Positions 6,242 through 12,024 of a DNA stretch of 17,355 bases are shown here, in pieces. The DNA lies in contig DATDJZ010000182.1 in assembly GCA_036520315.1 (NCBI GenBank), forward strand, positions 1 through 17,355. The letters run 5' to 3'. The first letter of the stretch is position 1, and each line of letters begins with the position of its first letter. The translations under genes and the position numbers were made by a program. The notes beneath the pieces were generated by a model. That model worked only from the letters and a program-made list of their open reading frames with translations. It did not search any database and was not told where the DNA came from. The stretch comes from DASUPK01 sp036520315. Its GTDB lineage: Bacteria > Actinomycetota > Thermoleophilia > Solirubrobacterales > 70-9.

Positions 6242-6496
6242 CTAGGAACGCTCGCCGAGGCGCTCCAGCGCGTCCTCGACCGCAGCGTTCGTCCCGGCGT
6301 CCTCCTCCTCGCGACGGCCACTGGTCTCGTTCGCCTCGTTCTCGATCCGGTCGTAGACCTCGTGCCGGAAGATGGAGATGTCCCGAGGGGCGGTGATGCC
6401 AAGGCGAACCTTCTCTCCTGCCACGGAGAGCACCTGAACTTCAACGCCGGCGCCGATCATGATGCTCTGGCCCGGCTTGCGTGTCAGTACCAGCAT
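6242..6496 (-). CDS. csrA: Carbon storage regulator CsrA with extended acidic C-terminal tail (84 aa)
   Basis: This is an RNA-binding post-transcriptional regulator that binds GGA motifs near ribosome-binding sites as a dimer. The family start MLVLTRKPGQSIMIG is clear, and the RNA-contact residues L4, R6 and R44 (in ISIFRHEVYDRI) are in place. The core ends near residue 53. A further 30 residues, rich in Glu and ending AAVEDALERLGERS, exceed the roughly 61-residue E. coli protein. The ATG at 6496 has a perfect AGGAGG 7 bases upstream; this GGA-containing site also makes autoregulation plausible. No fliW or flagellar gene lies nearby in this window, although in many bacteria csrA is found in flagellar clusters. 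Confidence 0.95.
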   Translation of the reverse strand: MLVLTRKPGQSIMIGAGVEVQVLSVAGEKVRLGITAPRDISIFRHEVYDRIENEANETSGRREEEDAGTNAAVEDALERLGERS

Positions 6497-6502
6497 GCGT
6501 GC

Positions 6503-6508
6503 GCCTCC
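6503..6508 (-). promoter_or_regulatory. Ribosome-binding site of csrA, possible CsrA-binding GGA site
   Basis: On the minus strand the bases before the ATG read TTAGGAGGCGCACGC. AGGAGG at optimal spacing fixes the start, and its GGA is the kind of site CsrA proteins bind. Autoregulation is inferred. Confidence 0.6.
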
Positions 6509-6541
6509 TAAGCTCGGACGCTCACCCCGGAGGGCGGATTC

Positions 6542-6569
6542 TTAGGCTACCCAGAAGTAGGTAGCCTAA
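6542..6569. repeat. Perfect 10-bp inverted repeat between csrA and the HTH gene
   Basis: TTAGGCTACC (6542-6551) and GGTAGCCTAA (6560-6569) flank an 8-base loop. It lies in the 168-base gap between divergent genes, about 45 bases before the csrA start. No U-run follows. It may be an operator for a dimeric regulator or a hairpin in the csrA leader. Confidence 0.75.
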
Positions 6570-6600
6570 TCGGTTATTCCCCGCCTGCCAAGTGGCAACT

Positions 6601-6626
6601 GAGGGAATGCAGCCGAGTTTTCCCTC
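6601..6626. repeat. Perfect 7-bp inverted repeat in the csrA/HTH intergenic region
   Basis: GAGGGAA (6601-6607) and TTCCCTC (6620-6626) flank a 12-base loop, about 25 bases before the likely -10 box of the HTH gene. An operator role is possible. Related GGGAA/TTCCC words recur nearby (6577-6581 and 6633-6638). Confidence 0.5.
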
Positions 6627-6650
6627 TCTGGGCGGGAATCGTCGATCAAC

Positions 6651-6656
6651 TAGAGT
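6651..6656 (+). promoter_or_regulatory. Likely -10 box giving a leaderless transcript
   Basis: TAGAGT ends 8 bases before the ATG at 6665, and there is no ribosome-binding site in between or just upstream. This spacing matches leaderless genes, which are common in actinobacteria. No good -35 is visible. Confidence 0.45.
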
Positions 6657-6664
6657 CAGCCGCG

Positions 6665-7171
6665 ATGGCACGTCAGTCCCTGCGACCACAGCTGAACCAG
6701 ATCCGCGCCTGGGTGCGGCAGGGCCGCACCGATGCCTGGATTGCGCATCAGCTCGGCGTTTCGGCCTCCCAGCTGCGGGATTTCAGGCAGCGGCACGGCC
6801 TCACCGCCGAGGGCGAGGAGCCGGCAGGAGACATCGACCTCCGCGACGAGATCGAGGCGGAGATCGAAGCCGAGCTGGGCGAGGCCGAGCCGGAGGAGGA
6901 AGAGGATGCCACCGACGAGGGCGAGTCAGACGGCGCGGGCGAGGAGGCCGGCGGGCAACGGAGACGGCGGCGCCGGCGGGGCCGTCGCGGCCGAGGACGC
7001 CGCAAGGGTCTCGAGGCCACCTTCGATCAGGGCGATGAGGAGGGCTACGGCATCTGGTTCGATCCCGCGATCAAGGATGACCCCACCTACGCTGAGCACT
7101 GGGAGGGCCGCCGCGCCCTGCGGGTGACGATCGAACCAGAGCGGATCGTTCTCGAGCGAGTCGAGGACTGA
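6665..7171 (+). CDS. HTH protein with acidic block and Arg-rich block, unknown function (168 aa)
   Basis: Residues 7-46 look like a homeodomain-like helix-turn-helix (IRAWVRQGRTDAWIAHQLGV, then SASQLRDFRQRHGL), similar to the HTH of resolvases and transposon regulators. Next comes a strongly acidic, low-complexity region (51-96), then an almost continuous arginine block RRRRRRRGRRGRGRRKG (99-115) resembling AT-hook or nucleic-acid-binding RG repeats. A compact C-terminal domain (about 117-168) contains GYGIWFDP and a strand pattern ALRVTIEPERIVLERV. The family is unknown to me. DNA or RNA binding is likely, with the acidic block perhaps masking the basic one. The ATG fits a leaderless promoter. 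It converges on the unknown gene ending at 7199. Confidence 0.82.
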   Translation: MARQSLRPQLNQIRAWVRQGRTDAWIAHQLGVSASQLRDFRQRHGLTAEGEEPAGDIDLRDEIEAEIEAELGEAEPEEEEDATDEGESDGAGEEAGGQRRRRRRRGRRGRGRRKGLEATFDQGDEEGYGIWFDPAIKDDPTYAEHWEGRRALRVTIEPERIVLERVED

Positions 7172-7181
7172 CGGTGCCGGG

Positions 7182-7198
7182 CGGCGGAAGCGCCGTTT
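7182..7198 (+). terminator. Short terminator-like hairpin between convergent genes
   Basis: CGGCG (7182-7186), loop GAAG, CGCCG (7191-7195), followed by TTT, lies 10 bases after the stop of the HTH gene and ends at the stop of the opposing gene. The stem is strong but short and the T-run minimal. Confidence 0.5.
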
Positions 7199-7531
7199 CT
7201 ACTCAGCTATGACGCGTCCGCCGGAGTAGTCCTTCGCTCCGCGGAGGTACTCGTTGAAGGCCCCGTCGACGATCGCCTGGGTATCCAGGTCGACCGCGCT
7301 CATCGGGGCCGCGCGGCGGGCGGCCTCCAGGCACCAGTCGGTGCCGCGGCCGTAGAGATCGGCCAGCTCCTGGGCCGTGAAGGTGGGGCCGATTCGGCGG
7401 CGCAGCTCGTCGCGGATCGCGTCCACGGTCCGCCTCGCCGTCCGCGCGACCCGCGGGTCGGCGGAGAGCTCACGGAGCCGGCGGGTCCCCTCCTCCCACT
7501 GGAAGAGGGCGTTGTCGAGCGGGTACGGCAC
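7199..7531 (-). CDS. Small soluble helical protein of unknown function (110 aa)
   Basis: I recognise no family. The sequence (MPYPLDNALFQWEEGTRRL at the start) is mainly helical and charged, without membrane segments or metal motifs. It has an FTAQELADLYGRGTDWCLEAA segment (51-71) and an IVDGAFNEYLRGAKDYSGG stretch near the end. The only possible start is the GTG at 7531, since an in-frame TAG lies two codons upstream. Its ribosome-binding motif AGGAGG runs directly into that GTG, which is unusually close. It lies 36 bases downstream of the fourth glycosyltransferase-like gene on the same strand and may be the last gene of that transcript. Confidence 0.72.
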   Translation of the reverse strand: MPYPLDNALFQWEEGTRRLRELSADPRVARTARRTVDAIRDELRRRIGPTFTAQELADLYGRGTDWCLEAARRAAPMSAVDLDTQAIVDGAFNEYLRGAKDYSGGRVIAE

Positions 7532-7567
7532 CTCCTAAGGGGTAGCACGCCTTTGGTGCAAAGCCGC

Positions 7568-9808
7568 CTACTCCCCCGTGACGCTGGGTAGCACAGCGCC
7601 GGCCGGGGCAGCGGCGCCGCCGGTGGGCGCCGCGCAGGCGGTCGGGTCCAGGGGGCCCGTGATCTTCCAGATGTCAACCAGGTTCGCGCCGGCGACCCGC
7701 TGGACACCCCCAGTGCGCGAGATCCAGTCACGCTGGACGGGAGCGGTGTCCGCGGCCGGGTCGTCCTGGTGGTAGGTCGGCGTGGTGACGACGTAGTCGT
7801 AGTTGCCGTCGTTGAGCGCCCCGATCCATTCGGGGCACTGCGTGATCTCGTTGAACGACCCCCGCGGCCCGTGCTCGCCGATGTAGCGGACGTCGTTGCT
7901 CGAGTCCCCGCCCCAGAGGCCGTACTGGAAGAGCGCGCCCATGGTCCCCGACAGGCCGATCCTCAGATCGTGAGTTCCCCTCGCCCAGTCGTAGGCGGCG
8001 CCCAGGCCCTGGCCGAGCTCGACCGCGGGTTGCTCGGTCTTCGGGTAATCGGGCGCCGCCGAGGAGTAGCGCTCGTCGAGGTAGTGGTCCTGGACGAGGC
8101 GGCCGCCCACCGCGAGCGCGATCAGGGCGGCCGCTCCGATACCGGCGAGCGGCACGGCCGCGAGGCCGCGGCGCGAGAGAAAGACGAGGCCAAGCGGCAC
8201 CGCCACCACCGCGAGCACGATTACGGCCGTTCCTGGAATGCGGTCGGTGTAGATCGCCCCGATCGCGCCCGCGCTGACCACCACCAGGAGGGCGAAGATC
8301 GTGAGCGTGCCGAGCCGCCAGAGTCGCTGAGCGCCGCCCAATCGCCACACCTCCCGGTCGCCCGTGAACGGCGGGATCGCCATCAGGGTGAGCGCCAGGA
8401 TCAGGCCCGGGGCGAGGTAGCGGATGTTGAGCCGGAAGCCGACCGGCATCCCCTCGAGGCCTGAGGCCCCGAGCGGCGTCAGCAGATAGGCGATCGCCGC
8501 CACCAGCGCGACCGCGCCGAGCATCCTCTCCATGCGCCCTCCCCGCCAGAGGGCGAGGACCACTCCGATCACGGCGAGCGCCAGGTAGGCGGGCCACAGC
8601 TCGCCGAGGCGCTCGTGCAGCGCCGGGGTGAAGAACTTGCCCCAGACGTCGGTATCGGTGGCGTAGTGGACGATCGCGTAGGGGTGGCGGCCCTGCAGCG
8701 CCTCCGCGTGGTGGATCGGCCCGATGTCCTGCCAGGGGAACGGGTTGCCGGAGACGATCAGGTTGCGGACGTACCAGTACCCGCCGCCGACCACCATGCC
8801 GCCCAGCCAAGTCGCCGCGGCCCGGCCACGCTCCCCCCTGCCCGCGATCACGATCACGCCGACGGTCAGCGCGATTATCGGCGGGACGACCGTCAGCTTC
8901 GTACCCAGGGCGAGACCGGCTGCGAGCCCGGCGACCATCAGGGCCCCGAGCGGCAACCCCACTTCGGATCGCGTGTGCCGCCCGGGCCAGCGGCTGTTGA
9001 CGAGCACGGCCACAGCGGAGAGGAAGAGGGCGATGGCGACGACATCGTTGTTGGCGTTGCCCGGCTGCCGTGAGAAGAGCAGGTTCGCCGCCATCACCGA
9101 GGCGACGGCGGCCAGCGAGGTCGCGCCGGAGCCGTAGGGACGGCCGATGCACCAGCCCGCGAACAGGGCCAGCCCGAGCCACGCCAGGTTGAGCAACGGC
9201 GACAGGAAGTCGTTGCCGTAGAGCAGGATCCCGCCGGCGTGGACCAGCTCCGAGACCTGCGGGTAGAACCAGTTCAGATAGAGCGGATCGGTGTAGAGCA
9301 GCGAGGTGACCGAGCCGGACTCGGCGATGTGCGCGGCGAGCGGCAGGTGGTACCAGAGCGAGTCACCTCCGTAGATGCCACGGTCGAGGGCGAGCAGCGT
9401 CGGCCCGGCCCACTGTGCGACCACGATCAGCGCGATGACGACCGCCGCGCCGAGCTCGACGGGACCTGCGCGCGGGGACTCGCGCTGCTGATCGGATCCC
9501 GTCCCCGCGCCCCCGTGCGTCACCCGGGTACCGGCGCGGATCAGCATCGGCTCGAGCCGAATCGCCCCTCCCCCGACGATCAGACAGGCCGCGACCAGCA
9601 GGACGCCGTCGATGATCCCGAACAACCCGAGCAGCTCGGAGATCACGACCAGGATGCCGATCGCGATCACCGCATCCGCCAGCAGTCCCGGTGTCCCTGT
9701 CCAGCCCGGGAGCGCGGCGCGCCGCGCCGTCCGCCCGGCGATCGCCATCGAGAGCACGACCGCGAGCAGGCCGACCGAGCCGAGGATGTAGTCGCCGGTG
9801 CTACTCAC
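7568..9808 (-). CDS. GT-C-type membrane glycosyltransferase-like protein, fourth paralog (746 aa)
   Basis: This polytopic protein probably transfers a sugar from a polyprenyl-phosphate donor on the outer face of the membrane. About 14-16 hydrophobic segments are visible. The loop after the fourth carries GGDSLWYH (147-154, D149 intact), then LYLNWFYPQVSELVHAGG. Further motifs are NNDV (253-256), GLALGTKLT (298-306), and WYVRNLIVSGNPFPW (345-359), which resembles the W/Y-x-x-RN-x-x-x-x-x-NP motif of many GT-C enzymes. The C-terminal domain from about 613 has RIGLSGTMGALFQYG, C658, YDYVVTTP and DPTAC (C725), followed by an Ala/Pro tail. GTG at 9808 overlaps the stop of the third paralog (GTGA). 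The frame stays open far upstream, but that part is antisense-like noise. Donor and acceptor are unknown. Confidence 0.88.
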   Translation of the reverse strand: MSSTGDYILGSVGLLAVVLSMAIAGRTARRAALPGWTGTPGLLADAVIAIGILVVISELLGLFGIIDGVLLVAACLIVGGGAIRLEPMLIRAGTRVTHGGAGTGSDQQRESPRAGPVELGAAVVIALIVVAQWAGPTLLALDRGIYGGDSLWYHLPLAAHIAESGSVTSLLYTDPLYLNWFYPQVSELVHAGGILLYGNDFLSPLLNLAWLGLALFAGWCIGRPYGSGATSLAAVASVMAANLLFSRQPGNANNDVVAIALFLSAVAVLVNSRWPGRHTRSEVGLPLGALMVAGLAAGLALGTKLTVVPPIIALTVGVIVIAGRGERGRAAATWLGGMVVGGGYWYVRNLIVSGNPFPWQDIGPIHHAEALQGRHPYAIVHYATDTDVWGKFFTPALHERLGELWPAYLALAVIGVVLALWRGGRMERMLGAVALVAAIAYLLTPLGASGLEGMPVGFRLNIRYLAPGLILALTLMAIPPFTGDREVWRLGGAQRLWRLGTLTIFALLVVVSAGAIGAIYTDRIPGTAVIVLAVVAVPLGLVFLSRRGLAAVPLAGIGAAALIALAVGGRLVQDHYLDERYSSAAPDYPKTEQPAVELGQGLGAAYDWARGTHDLRIGLSGTMGALFQYGLWGGDSSNDVRYIGEHGPRGSFNEITQCPEWIGALNDGNYDYVVTTPTYHQDDPAADTAPVQRDWISRTGGVQRVAGANLVDIWKITGPLDPTACAAPTGGAAAPAGAVLPSVTGE

Positions 9809-12024
9809 TTGCGCGCGGCTGATCCTCCCGGTTGGTTCGGCGGCCCGCGCCGGTCTCCCGCGCTGCAGCCGCTCGGCATGAGCGGGCCGTTGACCCGGAA
9901 CACGGAGACGCGACCGGAGTGCAGGATCTCCTCGAGGGCGGGGTCGTTCCAGACCCAGCCGCGTTCGGGAGAGGGGCTCGCCGTCGCCGGGTTGTTGAGA
10001 TCGAGCTTCGGCGTAGTGATCAGGTAGTCGTAGTCGCCTACGTTGACCGCCTGCCGGAAGGCCGCGCACGTCTCGATCGCCTGGAAGTCCGCCTCGGGCA
10101 GGTGACGGCCGACGTACTGGACGTAGTTGTCGACGTCGTCGCCATAGAAGCCGTACTGGTTGTAGGCGCCGCTCGTGCCCGCCACTGCGATGCGAAGCCC
10201 GGAGGTGGGCTTCGCCCAGGCGACTGCCTTGTCGAGCTGAAAGCGGAAGTCCTCGGGCCGGTCGTAGCGGTGAGCGAAGTAGTCGTCCTGGCGCGCCCAG
10301 CCGATCGCCGCAATCGCAATGGCGAGCAGCGCGCCGACGGCGCCCGCCAGGAGGGCGCCCCGCCGGGCCAGGAGGGCGAGACCGACCGGGGCGCCGATCA
10401 GCACGATCCCGATCAGAGCCGCCCAGGGGATCGAGGCGAAGGCGCCGTCCCAGGCGACGTTGGCGTCGGAGTAGTGGGAGGTGAAGAAGAGTGCGATCAG
10501 TCCTCCCGCGATCAGCGGGAGGCGGAAGCGCTCCGGCGCTATCCGAGGCTCGAGCGGAAGCAGCGCCAGCCCGAGCGCGAAGCCGGGGATCAGGTAACGG
10601 AGGTTGATCCCGAAGGCGAGCGGATGCCCCTCTGGGCCGGCGGCGGTGAGCGGCGTGAAGACGTAGGCGATCGCGGCGACGACGGTCAGCACGCCCGCGA
10701 GCCGTACAGCGCCCGTGCGCGGCCGCCAGATCGCCAGAATCGCCCCCGCGGACGCTCCGCCGAGGATCAGGAACCAGAGCGGGCCGAGCAGGTTCTCGAT
10801 CGGGTTGAGGAAGGAGGAGCGCCAGAGGCTCGTGCTCGGGTTGGAGAAGATGTAGTGGGCGACGGTGAAGTCGGTCCTCCCCTCGAGGCCCCGATTCGGG
10901 CCGGGCAGGTCGATCGGGCCGATGTGTCTGATCCAGGGCAGCGGGTTGCCGGCGTGGATGAGGTTGCGGACGAACCAGAAGGCCGACACGGCGGCCACGC
11001 CGCCGACGAAGACCCAGAAGGCCTTCCAGCGGAGCTCGCGGGGCACGAGGAACGCAACGCCGATCGCAAAGGCCACGGCGACGCCCCAGATCGTCAGCTT
11101 GCTGCCGAGCGCGATCCCGATCGCGAGGCCGGCGACGAGGATTGCGCCTAACAGGGACGCCGCCGACGGAGCGTCGGCGGGGGCGGACACCGAAGGGGCG
11201 TTGGAAGGCCCTGCCCGCGCTGGTCGTGGGCCGCGGGCCGCCCAGACGTTGATCAGGATCGCTGCGGCGGCTAAGAGCATTGCCACGGGGACCGTGTCTG
11301 TGGCCGGGGTGCCGGCCTCGCGCGGGACCATCGGGCCGGTGTCCATGGCGATCGCGACCGCCGTGAGCGAGAGCGGCGCGACGCCATAGGGGCGCCCGAT
11401 GCACCAGCCGGCGAGCAGCGCGACCCCAAGCCAGCCGAAGTTGACGAACGGCGAGAAGAGGTCGCGATCGAAGAGGACGATCCCGGCGCCGTGGAGGAGC
11501 TCCGAGTTCTCCGGGTAGAACCAGTTCAGGTAGAGAGGGTCGGTGAAGTGCATCCCCCAGACCGAGCCGGTGTCCGCGATCCGGGCGGCGAACGGGCCGT
11601 GGTACCAGAGCGTGTCGAAGGTGAGCATCCCGCGTGCCCAGACGTCCTGCAGGCCGGTCGCCCAGTGGGCGGCCACAAATGCTGCGGCCAGGAGCGCGAG
11701 CGCGGTTTGTGGCCAGGGGATCTGCGGCGCCGGCGGCGAAGCGACCCCGTCGCCGTCGTAGTCGACCCAGAAGCCGAAGTAGAGACCAAGCCCGACCACA
11801 AGCGCGGAGGGGATCAGGACGCCCGAGACGAGGATGCCGAAGGCGCCGAGCACCTGGAGCAGGACCGTCAGCAGCGCGACAGCGAGAACCGCCTCGGCGA
11901 GTCGCGCCGGAGCCCCGACCCAGCCGGGGAGCAGGCGTCGCCGCAGGCGTACCCCGCCCATCGCCATCGGGACCGCGACAAGTGCAAGCCCGATGACGCC
12001 GAAGGCGTAGTCGCCGAAGCTCAC
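9805..12024 (-). CDS. GT-C-type membrane glycosyltransferase-like protein, third paralog (739 aa)
   Basis: It shares the full plan of its neighbours: N-terminal helices with LLPGWVGAPARLAEAVL (31-47), the conserved loop FDTLWYH (136-142, D137 intact) and LYLNWFYPENSELLHGAG. ATDTVP (241-246) replaces the NDV motif of the others but keeps the Asp. GIALGSKLT (303-311) and WFVRNLIHAGNPLPW (350-364) follow. The C-terminal domain from 610 has QYGFYGDD (623-630), C653, YDYLITTP and PSGC (C720). A peculiarity is DYDGDG (88-93) in the loop after the third helix, an EF-hand-like acidic motif absent from the paralogs. An Ala/Pro/Ser-rich linker lies at 262-290. The GTG start overlaps the stop of the second paralog. 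Confidence 0.88.
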   Translation of the reverse strand: MSFGDYAFGVIGLALVAVPMAMGGVRLRRRLLPGWVGAPARLAEAVLAVALLTVLLQVLGAFGILVSGVLIPSALVVGLGLYFGFWVDYDGDGVASPPAPQIPWPQTALALLAAAFVAAHWATGLQDVWARGMLTFDTLWYHGPFAARIADTGSVWGMHFTDPLYLNWFYPENSELLHGAGIVLFDRDLFSPFVNFGWLGVALLAGWCIGRPYGVAPLSLTAVAIAMDTGPMVPREAGTPATDTVPVAMLLAAAAILINVWAARGPRPARAGPSNAPSVSAPADAPSAASLLGAILVAGLAIGIALGSKLTIWGVAVAFAIGVAFLVPRELRWKAFWVFVGGVAAVSAFWFVRNLIHAGNPLPWIRHIGPIDLPGPNRGLEGRTDFTVAHYIFSNPSTSLWRSSFLNPIENLLGPLWFLILGGASAGAILAIWRPRTGAVRLAGVLTVVAAIAYVFTPLTAAGPEGHPLAFGINLRYLIPGFALGLALLPLEPRIAPERFRLPLIAGGLIALFFTSHYSDANVAWDGAFASIPWAALIGIVLIGAPVGLALLARRGALLAGAVGALLAIAIAAIGWARQDDYFAHRYDRPEDFRFQLDKAVAWAKPTSGLRIAVAGTSGAYNQYGFYGDDVDNYVQYVGRHLPEADFQAIETCAAFRQAVNVGDYDYLITTPKLDLNNPATASPSPERGWVWNDPALEEILHSGRVSVFRVNGPLMPSGCSAGDRRGPPNQPGGSAARK

